A DNA stretch of 64,000 bases from Protea cynaroides (GCA_028583415.1 CM053267.1:18235814-18299813); one strand, 5' to 3'. Positions 32,897 through 44,443 are shown, counted from the stretch's first letter. Numbers and translations are program-made. The notes: generated from the sequence alone by a model not told the origin.

Positions 32897-34250
32897 TTGG
32901 CCACATTGGCTTCAATGATTGGCAATGACCCCTTGGGACGTATCAAACCTCTAATCATAGCGAAAAGAGTGCAGCCAGTCCACTTGGAAGAAGTGAATGC
33001 ATTAATAGTCGATGGCCGACCATGGTTTGCTCCCATCATAGATTTCGTTAAGGAAGAAAAATACCCAGTAGTAGGCACAACGGGTAAGAAGAAATCCCTA
33101 AAACAATATGCCTCTGAGTTTATACTTTGCGAAGACATATTATATAGAAGGTCCTACGAAGGAGTATAGCTAGTCTATGTTGACGAGGAATAGGTACAAA
33201 ACATAATTGAACAAATCCATTAAGGAATATGAGAACCTCACATGAATGCTAGAATGCTTGCAAAGAAGATCCTCAGAATGGGATATTACTGGAACATAAT
33301 AGAGACGGATTCCAAAGAGTTCATAAGGAAATGTCACAAGTGCCAAATCTACGCCAATCTGATACAAGTGCCTCCAGCAGAGCTACACACTCACAGTTCT
33401 CCATGGCCCTTTTCAACCTAGGGCATAGAAGTGATCAGAAAGGTTCACCCTAAGGCTTCAAATGGGCATGAGTTTATTTTAGTTGCCATTAATTATTACA
33501 CAAAGTGGGTAGAAGCACATTCATATACTAATCTCACAGCAGACAAAGTGGCCAAATTCCTATAAGACCACATTATATGCCGGCATGGGATGCCTCACTC
33601 TATAATCTCATATCGAGGGCAACACTTCAGAGGGAGAGTCCAGGAATTATTTGATGAGTTCCACACCAAAAGGCACCAGTCTTCTCCTTATGATCCAAAG
33701 ATAAATGAGGTAGTAGTAGTAGCCAACAAAAATATCAAGGTTATTCTCCAGAAGATGACAGAGACTAATGTTGACTGGGCAGATAAACTACCTTACACAC
33801 TATGGGCATACAGAACGTCCAAAAGAGCATCCACCTTCTTTACTAGTATATGGCATGGAAGTAGTCCTTCCAATAGAAATAAAGGTGCCATCACTAAGAG
33901 TCTTAATGGAGTGCAAGATCCCAGAAGCTAAATGGTTGCGATCCAGATACAACGAGCTGAACTTCATCGATGAGAGAAGAATGAAGGCAACGGATAATGC
34001 AAAGAAATACCAACAAAGGATGGCAGCAACCTTCAACAAAAAGGTATGCGTTCATCACTTGACAGTCAAGGACCTAGTATTAAGGGAGAAGAGAGCACAT
34101 ATCCATGACCTTAGGGGCAAGTTCCGCCCTAACTGGAGTGGTCCTTTCGTGGTAAAGGAAATCTTACTCGAGAAAGTTGTTCGATTAGTCGACATGGAGG
34201 GCATCGAGCTACAATATTTAACCAATTTGGATTAAGTGAAACGATACTAT
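32897..34250 (+). pseudogene. Tat integrase, all three DDE acids replaced
   Basis: The region contains the ALATLASMIG linker, the HHCC zinc motif (KCHKCQIYAN), a GHEFILVAINYYTKWVEAH core, the DWADKLPYTLWAYRTS block and a C-terminal RGKFRPNWSGPFVVKEIL then YLTNLD. The catalytic positions read GIEVI (normally GIDII), ISYRGQHF (ISDRG.HF) and NEVVVVANKNIK (NGAVEAANKNIK). So Asp, Asp and Glu are changed to Glu, Tyr and Val. The enzyme is dead. The longest open piece is 155 codons (33768-34235). Confidence 0.88.
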
Positions 34251-34989
34251 GTGTAGCCTCTACACTCTCCAAAAAAAATATTAGAGGGTGTAAAAGGCCT
34301 CTTTCTCACCTGCTGACACTAACACAGGGCATCAGTCATTTTAAGAACTTACAAACATGGTTGACCGGATTCTCCAATGGGGTACAACACCCTAACACCC
34401 AATAACGGTTCATATCGTAATCAAAGGAAGAATTTCTTGCTTTTTGGCTAAACTCTTTCATCTGTCTATCAATCTGACAGATTTTCCAAGGGTTATACAT
34501 CAAAACCCATCTTTCATATCATCTGACAAAGTCTCTTGTGAGAAAGTCAATCCGAGAAAATTTAGAGTAAAAATCTGGCTGAAACTCTTATCTGTCGTTC
34601 ATTACTTCCGGCGACATCCCAAGATTCCAATAAGCCATTCCTTTCTCAAACCAATAAATTGGGTCTTCTTGGTAAGATAAGCCCATTCTACATAAATAAC
34701 CATAAACTCCTCCATGCGACAGACCCAGTTGGATAAATTCTTGTCATTCCTATTTGGACCTTCACTTTCGCTCATCCTGTGTCTAGATTTAAATTTAAAT
34801 ACTTAGACCCAGACAAAGTCATGCATATGCATACATTTCATGTGTAATCTACTGAGGGCATTTTAATATATTTGAACAACTACAATTAAGATAATTCCAA
34901 TGATTCCTTATTTAACCCTTGTTTTGCATATTGGGATTCTTGTAGGTCATACCTAGAAGGCTATCAATAACCTATTGATCTATCGAACA
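34251..34989 (+). other. Tat 3' region, unassigned part
   Basis: This follows the integrase stop. A 78-codon frame at 34444-34680 shows no domain. A TATA-like and pyrimidine-rich mix around 34800-34960 may precede the extra domain downstream. Confidence 0.35.
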
Positions 34990-36130
34990 TAGTTTCATAT
35001 ATGGATAAAGCATTGAAAAAGTAGATCTAGCGCATTGAGTTCATAGAGGACAAATCTTTCCTTCAAAAACTCCAACTGAATGCCCTTCCTCAGCTGACAA
35101 CAATAAACTTATGCTCAGATCTATTGAATGTAGCCGCTCAATGCTAGGATCCAACAGTTCATGTCTTCAGGATGTGTAAAGTCGAGTTATGCTCAACTTT
35201 ATAAGAGTTCAGAGCTTACTTCCTTTACCCGCCCAAACAGAAGAGATCTTTAAGTCGTCTTCAAAAAAGGATTACAAGCAAGAGATACAAGTTTTCTTTA
35301 GCTAGAACAGGAAAGAAATTTGTCGTTTTGTAAAGAATCAGTGACTAAAGATAAAGCCCATGATTAAAGCATATGCTCATACAGATCCTAAAGGAAAATA
35401 AGCATAGGAATTTGAAAAGGTATGTTTACCTTTATAGCAATATAGCCCGACAATTGTTACGGAGACACACAGACACAGAATCTCCAATCATCATAGATCT
35501 CATCAAACATGTAAGACACACCACCTCTACGATTCTAGCAGAGACATTAAAAGGCCAATTTTTTTTTTTTTTTGGGAAAGCTACATTAAAAGTCCTTGAG
35601 TTCATGGCAACTCATCATAATCAATTGAGCTAAACAATTTCAGTAGGTAACCATGCTTACTCCAAATTTGGCTAATAGAAATGTTAGGTTTGGTTGAGTA
35701 ATTCAAAGCAACGAACCATGACCACTATTAGTTGGAAAGAAGAGCAGCTCCTATAGCTTATTAGATAGATACAGATTGGTTCAGCCACCTCAAAGGAATA
35801 ACCCAAGCAGATATCAAATTAAAATACACTTGGTGTAAGCAAGAGCGGGTTATTACAAATACAAAGAATAATGCACATGTCCAATTCATAGGGTGACTCA
35901 TACCTCGTTTTACTCACCATTAAGGCTATCTTAGCATTTCAACATGCCAATAAGCACCAGTAAAGAAATGACCAGCTATGAGCCTTTTAGAGAGTTGACA
36001 TCAGAACTAACTAATCGCTCAAGAATTAAATGATCAAACAATCCGAACACTCCTTAGAGCTACCACCAGTCAAGAAATCAATAACACCTTAGGGATTTAA
36101 GTCCAATGTGTTGAATTTGCTTTTCTTTCA
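34990..36130 (+). pseudogene. Possible plant-mobile-domain-like extra ORF of the Tat element
   Basis: Ignoring stops and shifts, the frame reads RIEFIEDKSFLQKL, then LLNVAAQC-DPTVHVFRM, K-VELCSTL-EFRA, and later TTSTILAETLKG. This resembles the pattern D....VF.FG..EL.PTLEE........ and LAETL.GLD of plant mobile domain (aminotransferase-like) proteins captured by some plant transposons. Extra ORFs 3' of pol are known in Tat-lineage elements. The match is by eye only. It might instead be a different captured gene. Confidence 0.45.
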
Positions 36131-36365
36131 AGAACTATGTCTCTTTAAGTTCAATAAAGGAACATTCATATTTCCACTCTACTCGGAATGATCATTCCAA
36201 CAAGGGTCTTTACTTTAACATGTTATCTATGCAATTTTTACTATTTTAACAAGTGTAGATACTCAGCCCAAAAGGTAAATAAAAAAAGCCCTAGCTCAAA
36301 CAAAGAAAAGATAGCCAGTCTTCCATCTAGACAAATAAAAGCCAAGCCTAAGCACGTGCAACCAG

Positions 36366-36700
36366 CCTTGTATTCACAGCCCAAGCTTCATACAAGAAGA
36401 GGTCCACAACCTAGTAATGAGCCTTGTATCTACAGCCCTAACTTCATATAAAAAGTGGTCCACATCCTAAAAATGGATTAAGTCGGGTCCGAACCCATAC
36501 GCACGTTGCATCATCAAACCTAGCTTAGCAAGAAGAGCTTACCAGCCTACAAATGAGCCTTGTATCCATAGCCCTAACTTCATACAATAGGTCCACACCC
36601 TACAAATGGATTAAGCTAGGTCCGAGCCTACTCGCACCTTACATCATCAGCCCTAGCTTAGTAAGAAGAGGTCCCCAACCTATAAGTGAATTGAGCCCTA
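36366..36700 (+). repeat. Degenerate tandem repeats in the Tat 3' region
   Basis: Units built on GCCTTGTATC.ACAGCCCTAA (starts near 36366, 36421 and 36556), a shared ATGGATTAAG...GGTCCGA block (36472 and 36606) and CATCATCA..CCTAGCTTAG (36511 and 36646) recur in order. There is thus a short unit of about 55 bp inside a longer unit of about 135 bp. Tat/Ogre-type elements are known to carry tandem repeats in their 3' untranslated region. Confidence 0.75.
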
Positions 36701-36936
36701 GCTCATTTGAACAATGAAGCAGATCCGATCGCCCGAGTAGACAACATTCCAAGAAGAGCCAATCTTCTTTCCAGTCGAACTACATTTTGCTTGATTTTTA
36801 GGTCACCCTTAGAATACGTAGATGGTTTGGGACCAAATACCATAACTGTAGCCCAATAAGAAATCATCCCTATCAAAAATGCAATTCTTTTGTCTTTAGC
36901 CCTCAATTAAAACAATCTTGGCTAAAGAGACGCATC

Positions 36937-38354
36937 TGTAAGCACCTCATTTTTTCCACTCCCAATCAAGCAAGGTATGCTCGATGTGCAGACAACAAAG
37001 AAGGGGAGGAAAGTGAAAGTATGGAAAAGTACAGGGGAGGTACGTATTCCCATTCTTTACTTCCAATGATTGATCAGTCCCTGCATACTCTCTATAGTGT
37101 CCTAAGCCAAACTAATGTGACCCCTTGTATCTAGGAGCCTAGGTTAACACATACGGCAAGGTTGTGGGTCTTGATTCAAAATTTGGTTTTAAAATGATGA
37201 TTTTGGGGCCATTTTTAATGGGTCCCATAGCAAGGCCATGGACTGTAACCTGTGTGTAGATTGTAGGATTACCTTCAAAATGAAACCAAAATCGCTTGAT
37301 TCTAATGTCAAACGAAGGAGATATCGTGATTTCAGTCCGGTGATACATACAAGGGGAAATTTTGAAAATGGCCTATCTATTCCAAGGGCTTTTCTATAAA
37401 TTATCATAAATCAAGGATTTATTGGGTAAATTATTGTAAATTAGATTGATTGAACTTCAGATTGCTATATCTTGATTATCCGACATCCGAACTACGTGGG
37501 GTCTGATTCTTTAGCCAAACCTTGGGATACGTAAGCAATTTGAAAAGATTCTCAAATATGGTCCCAAGGCTTAGTCAACATAGACTATCTATAGATCCAC
37601 TAGGATATTCACATTAGATCCACTAGGATTACCTTAGTCCAGTTGGATTATCCATTTCAAACCCACATGGGTCAACCAATCTTCAACCAGATTCTTATCT
37701 GATGATGGAACTACGCAGATCTTGATTCTTAGGGCAAACCTTAGGATACGTAGGCAATTTAGGAGAATCACTAAATTCAGATCCATGGTCCACATGGACT
37801 ATCCACCTACTAGGGATATCTACTTCAACCCACATGGGTTATCCATTCGACTATCTATCAGTCCACACAGACTATCTAGATCTTGACCCATAGGGTTACT
37901 CATCATTTTAACCATAAACATCAACTTGAAAAATGAACTCAATCATGCATAAGCATAAATCATAGGCATAAAACTTTAATCACACCTGAACTACAATGGT
38001 GAACCTATTTTTGGAAGAAGTCTGAGATACATAGGCAATCTGGAAGATTTTAGATCCGGTTCAATGATATTCATTCCACTTGGTTTGGTTTGGTTTGGTT
38101 CAATAGATAGAGTTTAGCATAGGAAAGGCATAGGAGAACGATCTTGATTGGGTGGTTTGGGTGCCTAACACCTTCCCATAATCATAACCTGACGCTTACT
38201 AGATCTCTGATGGACCGAAAAACTGATTTTAGGGTCATGAGTCAGCAGAAATCTTATCTTATGATGACACTAAAGTTGAGGTCTTAGACTTAATCTAGGT
38301 GGCATCTCCAAAGAAACATTTTTCAAGGATGTCAAATTCCTTCGTATGTCCTCA
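36937..38354 (+). mobile_element. Tat LTR (only copy found)
   Basis: It starts TGTAAGCACCTC and ends about CCTCA just before chromovirus integrase codons. Internal short repeats include GATCCACTAGGAT (twice, 37594-37632) and four TTTGG units (38080-38100). GTGGCATCTCC at about 38311 resembles the primer-site word TGGCGACTCC of this lineage. If that is a primer-binding site, the LTR would end nearer 38305 and be a 5' LTR. The boundaries remain tentative. Confidence 0.55.
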
Positions 38355-39027
38355 TAATGGGATGAAAAGCTAGCTATGATGGAGTTCGCATAAAACAATA
38401 GCTACCAACCTACCATTGGGATGTCCCCTTATGAGGCCCTATACGGAAAGAAATGTTGTACTCTGTTATACTAGGAAGAAGTCAGGGAAAGAAGGATCGT
38501 AGTGCCAGACATCATATAGGAGACTTACCATGTAGTGGACATTATATGGGAAAGAATAAAAGCAGTGCAATCGCGATAAAAGAGCAACCATGATATACGA
38601 AGAAAAGAGCTGGAGTTCACAGTAGGGGATAAAGTTTTCTTGAAGATATCACCCCTACATCGGATGAGATGTTTAGGAAAGAAGGGGAAACTGAGCCCAA
38701 TGTATGTTGGGCCGTATGAGATACTGAGGAGATGTGGGGCAGTGGCATATCAACTAGCCTTGCCACCATACCTATCCAACATACACTATGTATTCCACGT
38801 ATCGACGCTGAAAAAGTATGTGATGGATCCTAACCATGTGTTAGAGGCGAAACTACCTCAGCTAAGTGAAGATTTGACCTTTGAGGTGGAACCCTACAAG
38901 ATTGTAGAGTAGAAGGTGCAACACCTCCTCAATAGAGGCATCCATTCGTAAAGGTGATTTAGAAAAGTTACTCCATAGAAGAAGCATCATGGGAAGAAGA
39001 GGAAGCTATGTAGAAGAAGTATGCCAC
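38355..39027 (+). pseudogene. Chromovirus Q integrase C-terminus and chromodomain
   Basis: It begins within the integrase core at WDEKLAMMEFA, then NNSYQPTIGMSPYEALYG, the GDKVFLK.SP linker, KLSPMYVGPYEIL and VFHVSTLKKYVMDP. The chromodomain-like tail EEASWEEEEAM follows in a shifted frame. Stops occur after EFA, near 38472 and at 38911. The family uses the chromodomain to tether integrase to marked chromatin. It matches the minus-strand copies at 42377 and 50377 in sequence but is more decayed. Confidence 0.88.
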
Positions 39028-39270
39028 TTATTCTATTACACCCCAATTTTGGACAATCCAGAAGTGTGAATGAACCATCACTAAACCGTCAGTTCAAGCC
39101 ACGATCACATAAGACTGTACCAATAATCCAAACCATACACATCCACACAATCAGAGATAATAATAAATAACAAAATTATATTAATACCAAACTAAGTGTC
39201 TAATGTGATAATAAACCAAAACATAAGTAAATATCTGTTTACATCCATAACTCAAAATACGAAACTAAAC

Positions 39271-39483
39271 CTATGCATAAATACAATGGAAACACTCGCA
39301 CGAAGAGTCAATCTCATCTTTCACTGCTTGCACATCCAAAGCCACTATATGTCCATACGATGGCGTGTTAACATAGTTCTCGATAATTGTACTTGCATCA
39401 TCAACTAAAAGAAATATGATACAGTAGGGTGAGTACACAACATAGCTCAGTGAATAAACAAAATAATACAAAAACATATGCAT
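39271..39483 (-). CDS. Conserved small LTR open frame of LTR s
   Basis: It is open for 70 codons: MHMFLYYFVYSLSYVVYS, then IFLLVDDAS, IIENYVNTPSYGHIVAL and SSCECFHCIYA then stop. Several of the N-terminal Cys found elsewhere are Tyr here, but the Y-G-H centre and Cys-x-Cys-x2-Cys tail persist although the LTR termini have decayed. No start-codon context or known domain supports translation directly. Confidence 0.45.
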   Translation of the reverse strand: MHMFLYYFVYSLSYVVYSPYCIIFLLVDDASTIIENYVNTPSYGHIVALDVQAVKDEIDSSCECFHCIYA

Positions 39484-40445
39484 GATGTCAATTCATATCT
39501 TTGGTTTGGTATAAGTTTGCAATGTGCTATGATAAGGATAGGTGGCCACACACCTCCATGCACGAGAGTGTGAGCATGTGCAACGGATCACACACCGTTA
39601 TAGCCCCACATCACCCACTATAGAATAGAGATAGTGTTAGAGCCTAATGGATCACACACTACCAACACACTGTCTAATACTCCATCCCATACCAGTATGT
39701 ATGCCCCTACTAACGAGGGCTTACAAACTGGGTTCATGATTAATCAATCCTATATGTCATCAAAGGATAACTCTAAGGCCTAGGCTAGTATCGTTTAATA
39801 TGATACAAAGATAGAGCTAGGGTCCACTAGCAGAGCTTATAACTACACACCGTAATTACCCCCCTGATACCCTATGATGTACTAGTTCCACTAAAGTAAT
39901 GGCAATACGACGATGTCAGTGTGGTGAATGGTTCAATGCCCTAACCTCTTCCCATTGAATACACCAATCACACACAAACACATGCCTATCCTCAACATCA
40001 TCATCATATAAAGAAATAGTAAATATACATGAACAAAATTAATAGCAGTTAATTGGATGATATGTGAGATACATAAACAATCATACAAAGCATGGCGATA
40101 ACAGTCAAATTAAGAGAAAATAAAGGGTTGCTTGTTATTAACTAATTAGTTTAGGTCTTGTTTGTCACACCCCAATTCCGTACTATTCAGAATGGTGTGA
40201 TGAACCGCTAGCAAACCAAGGGTTCAACCAGGATCTCGAGTAGGCTATATCGGTTTTATCTAAACCTCATACATCCACATTCATAATCAGAGTAAATACA
40301 CAATAGCGGAAGTCTTATAGTAAAATGAACAGAGAAATCTAGATGTGATAATCATATTTAAGTAGCAAATTATTCTGTATCAACTAAGACATAAAAAAAT
40401 ATCAATTACATGTCTTTACTAAATCCAAATAATAAAAAATAAAAT

Positions 40446-40664
40446 CTAATCGAATACGCATGAGTTGCACTCACAAGAGGAGTCATGTGTATCCACTTCA
40501 TTTTCAACTTTCATCGCCGCCATGTGCCCGTACACTGGAGCGTTGACATAATCTTCGACGATAGTACCTACATCATCAACTAAAAATATTCGACGTCGAG
40601 AGGGTGAGCACACATCATGGCTCAGTGAGCAAACAAAACAATGCAACAATACATATGCATGCAT
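40446..40664 (-). CDS. Conserved small LTR open frame, array LTR 3
   Basis: 72 codons, open from MHAYVLLHCFVCSLSHDVCS to SSCECNSCVFD then stop. The middle reads RRRIFLVDDVG then VEDYVNAPVYGHMAAM. ATGGCGGCGATGG inside the frame (at GHMAAM) is a good plant start context that would yield a 28-residue acidic peptide with the Cys tail. Translation is not shown. Confidence 0.5.
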   Translation of the reverse strand: MHAYVLLHCFVCSLSHDVCSPSRRRIFLVDDVGTIVEDYVNAPVYGHMAAMKVENEVDTHDSSCECNSCVFD

Positions 40665-41985
40665 TCAATTCATATCTTTGGTCTGGTTTAAAGTTTGCAA
40701 TGCGCAATAGAAAGGTTCGGTGGTCAAAGGTTAATGTTTATTGACCCCTCCTCTATACACAGGGTGTGGAAGTCCGCCTAAATGTTAACATTTATTTCCG
40801 TCCCCATCCACCTTACCATGAACATTGTAAAACAAAGGTTAACGTTTATTGCTGTACAATGCCATACCAACACGTAAGCTCTATCCCTCAGAACGCCCAT
40901 AGAGATAGAGCTAAGGCCCCCCGGTAGAGTCAGAGACTATAAGGACCGAGACCACCTCCCCTGATACTCTACGACTTAATAGTTTTGCTAAAGTAATGGC
41001 GATACGACGATGCTAATGCACAAGACTTGAGTTAGAGATAGAGCTAGAGTGCTGAGGCCCGGCCTATGACACCCCCCTGATACTCGCTCGCATCAAGTAC
41101 ACCAACCACACACATACATTTACATGCCTATTCCTATCATCATCATCATCATCATGTTATAAACAATAAAGTAAATATGCATGAAACAATTAATAGAAAT
41201 ATTGGATGACATATTGAATGCACATTACAAGCATATTCACATAGAATCAAGCATAGCATTGGACTCAAGAAATAAAAACAGTTTGTTATTACCAATTAGT
41301 TTAGATCTTGTTTCCTCACCTTTACTTGGTCGTAAGTCATCTTTCAAGCTTTAAGAATCAACTATATATCGATATTATATCTCTAGAAAACCTAACCAAG
41401 TCGATAGAATTTGATTAGAATTAACTCGAACTTTAAAAAGCATGCTGCTAACTGGGGGTCGATGCTAGGGTCGGAGTCTTGATCGACCCTGGGTGCAATT
41501 ACCCCTATTCTGGACTTCCCGAACACTGGGGGTCGATGCTCAAGGTCTGGTAAGGTCGATTGGCCATCGACCCCCCATGCGACCCCCTGTGGGTTTTGTC
41601 AATTTTTCTTCTTTCAATCCATTCTTCATGTTTAGGGTCCTATGGCTTGCTCCTACAGTCCATTCCACACATGTTCTATGGCCTAGAACCATGGTTTAAT
41701 CACCTATATGGCTTTCATGATTTTCCCCATGGTTTTTCATTAAAACCTAACCATGGGTGAATGATTTGGGTTCCTCCTAAATAATCCCCTCTTCATTATC
41801 TACTCTAAGGTCTTAAGAAATTCATGGAGATAGTATCCATACCTGAGAAGTATGCTTCTTCCTCTGAATCCCTTCTCCTTGGTCTTCTTCTCCACTTTCC
41901 TTCTCTTCTCCTTCTCTTCCTTCTCTTCTCTTTCTCTCAATCCAATTAGGGTTGTAAAAGGAGTGAAAGAGGCTTAGGGACGTCC

Positions 41986-41996
41986 TATTTATAGAG
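41986..41996 (-). promoter_or_regulatory. TATA box of array LTR 3
   Basis: Minus-strand CTCTATAAATA is followed by GGACGTCCC and the pyrimidine/purine leader. Identical positions exist in the other two array LTRs. In the 3' LTR it would fire outward into flanking LTR s sequence. Confidence 0.7.
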
Positions 41997-42368
41997 TAGA
42001 AACTCCTAAAATAAGTCTCATTGAGATTAGGAAGGAATCCCATTGAAATTAGGAAGGTTTCCTAATTTAAGTTTTGAACTGTTTTTACCGATTATCGAGG
42101 GCCAATAGGGGGGGTCGGAGATCCTGTCGACCCCTGGTCCTTAAAGTGTCCGACCCCCCATGTAAAACTGGGGGTCTGACTTTTATACTGGGGGGGTCCG
42201 ACCCTCCCTTGCTGGGTATGCGACCCTCCCCTTATTTTGAGTATTTTTGGGTCAGTTTAATACCTGGGATCGAGATCTCCTTCACGCACGTGATCCATTT
42301 GGTTCGACCATGATGGGTAGACCGGGTTCAAGGTGATAAGACCGGGTTAGTTTGATACGTGTCTTACG

Positions 42369-42380
42369 ACTCCCCCCTAC
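42369..42380 (-). other. Polypurine tract, array copy B
   Basis: Minus strand GTAGGGGGGAGT lies directly before the 3' LTR. It is the same in copy A (50382-50393). Confidence 0.85.
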
Positions 42381-43700
42381 ATATAAAAATTTTGTCCCCA
42401 AAAATGTTCATACCTTCTGAGTCGAATAAATGAGGGTATTGCTTTTCGCATAGCATTCTCTGCTTCCCATGTAATTTCTTCCATGTCTCTACTTCTCCAA
42501 GTGACCTTAACATAATAGATATCTCGATTGCATAGTCGTTGAACCTTTCGACTGGTGATTTCAGTTGGTGTTACTTCAAATGTCAAATCATCACTCAAAT
42601 CAGGCAAATCTACTGTCAGAACGTGCGTTGGATCTTTGACATACTTCTTCAATAAGGAAATATGAAATACGTCATGCACACTTGACATAAATGGATAAAT
42701 GGTGGTAGTGCTAACTGGTAAGCCACTTTCCCACGCTTAGTTAGAATCTCATAAGGCCCGACATATCTTGGACTTAGTTTCCCTTTCTGTCCGAATCGTT
42801 TCAATCCATGCATAGGCAATAATTTTAAGAATACTTTATCACCCACGACGAACTCAAGATCTCTGTGTCGAGTATCTGCTTATTGCTTCTGACGATTCGG
42901 AGCTGTTCTCACTCTTTCTTTGATAATGTCGACCACTCGACAAGTCTCTTCAACAAACTCCGGTTCAATAATACTACATTCCCCAACTTCATTCCAAAAC
43001 AACGGAGTTCAACACTTTCTGCCATACTGTGCTTCATAGGGTGACATCTGTATAGTAGCTTGATAGCTATTATTATTCGCGAACTCGATCAGTGGTAACT
43101 TTTCATCCCATGATCCTTTAAAATCAATTACACATGCTCGTAGCATATCTTCTAGAATCTAAATTGTATGCTCTGACTGTCCATCTGTCTGTGGATGGAA
43201 TGCAGTACTAACTTCAATGTTATACCTATAGCCTTTTGCAATCCTTCCCAAAACTTGGAAGTAAACCGTGGATCTCTATCGGACACAATGCTCTCTGGTA
43301 CACCGTGTAATCGAATAATATTATCCACATACAGCATTGCTAACCTCTCTAGTGTATACTGAGGTCGTATCGGTATAAAGTGAGCTGTTTTAGTCAGGCG
43401 GTCTACAATCACCCAAACTGCGTCAACTACTTGAGGAGTCAATGGTAACCCTGTGACGAAGTCCATAGTGATGCAGTCCCATTTCCATGCTGGTTTCCGT
43501 AACAGCTGTAACAGTCCTGCGGGTCTTTGTCGTTCAGCCTTTACCTTCTGACAATTTAGGCATTGAGACACGAACATAGCTACGTCTTCTTTCATTCCTC
43601 TCTACCAAAAAAATTTCTTTAGATCATGATACATTTTATACTTCCCGGGTGTATCGAATAGATGGTGGTATGAGCTTCTTTCATCAGTCAGTGTCTAATG
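42377..43700 (-). pseudogene. Chromovirus integrase and chromodomain, array copy B
   Basis: From right to left the frames carry the zinc region (FVSQCLNCQKVKAERQ), WDCITMDFVTGLP and IVSDRDPRFTSKFW with the first two catalytic Asp present. Then come HSIHRQMDSQS (the DGQSE Glu is lost or frameshifted), KLSPRYVGPYEIL and the chromodomain VKVTWRSRDMEEITWEAENAM. At least four frameshifts or stops split it. The longest open frame, 147 codons (43152-43595), covers the core. Confidence 0.9.
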
Positions 43701-43857
43701 TCCACACTTTCAGTTTCGGGTACACATATTCTTCCTTTGTACTTCAATACATTCTCTTCGTCCAAGGTGAACTCAGGGTTAGTTCTACCTTTTCCGATGT
43801 CATCTTGTACCGTTCTCAGGTAAGGGTCTGATTTTATAGCTGTCTTCACTTCATCAA

Positions 43858-44440
43858 TTATATCCGAAAAATCTTCAATGCAGCGAACATATTGGAAAAC
43901 CGATGAATGATCCCTTGGTTGGCTGATCCATCTGTTGTATCTATCACATACTGCTCATTGCCGTGATTGAATACCGTTCCAGTAGTACACATTGCTGCAG
44001 TTGTGCTAACATCTCCTTGAGATTTTATCATTGCCTTTCTGCTCAACGCATCAGCTACTACATTAGCTTTCCCCGGATGATACTGGATATCACAATCATA
44101 GTCTTTCAATAGTTCCAGCTATCATCTTTGTCTCATATTCAACTCCTTTTGATTAAATAGGTAAGTAAGACTTTTGTGGTCCGATTTAATCTGGAACTTC
44201 TCTCCGTATAGGTAATGTCTCCATATCTTGATAGCATGTACCACAGCCGCTAATTCCAAATTATGAGTGGGATAATTTTTTCTCATGTGTCTTTAATTGT
44301 CTTGAGGCATAAGCAATTACTTGTTCTCCTTGCATAAGCACACATCCTAATCCCAGTCCTGACGCATCAGTGTACAAGACAAATGGCTGTCTTGGAACCA
44401 GAATAATCAAAATCGGAGCGGATATCAATCTGGTCTTCAA
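43858..44440 (-). pseudogene. Chromovirus RNase H, array copy B
   Basis: The frame shows LVPRQPFVLYTDASGLGLG, ELAAVVHAIKIWRHYLYG and IKSDHKSLTYL (catalytic Asp kept) in broken frames, then KDYDCDIQYHPGKANVVADAL. A one-base gain near 44280 and stops near 44109 and 44440 disrupt it. Its DHKS box is intact, whereas that of copy A is not. Confidence 0.85.
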
Positions 44441-44443
44441 GGT

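Larger units (their letters stand above)
29141..38354 (+). mobile_element. Ty3/gypsy Tat-lineage retrotransposon, decayed
   Basis: The order is gag, RT, RNase H, a second archaeal-type RNase H, integrase, a long 3' region with a possible extra domain and tandem repeats, then an LTR. Dual RNase H and a long 3' region with extra ORF sequence characterise the Tat/Ogre/Retand lineage. A 5' LTR was not found upstream and there are many stops. The right end at 38354 abuts chromovirus integrase codons, so it appears to have inserted in element Q. The left boundary may lie anywhere from 28238. Confidence 0.8.
40163..42368 (-). mobile_element. Array LTR 3 (terminal 3' LTR)
   Basis: It is 2,206 bp and reads TGTCACACCCC to GTCTTACG on the plus strand, the last base changed from the usual A. 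It lacks about 78 bp present in the other two LTRs at 40878-40880 (after ACACGTAAGC). GGGGTCG-type motif blocks lie at 41455-41590 and 42100-42235, TATA at 41986-41996 and a pyrimidine-rich (leader) run at 41875-41940. Confidence 0.92.
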
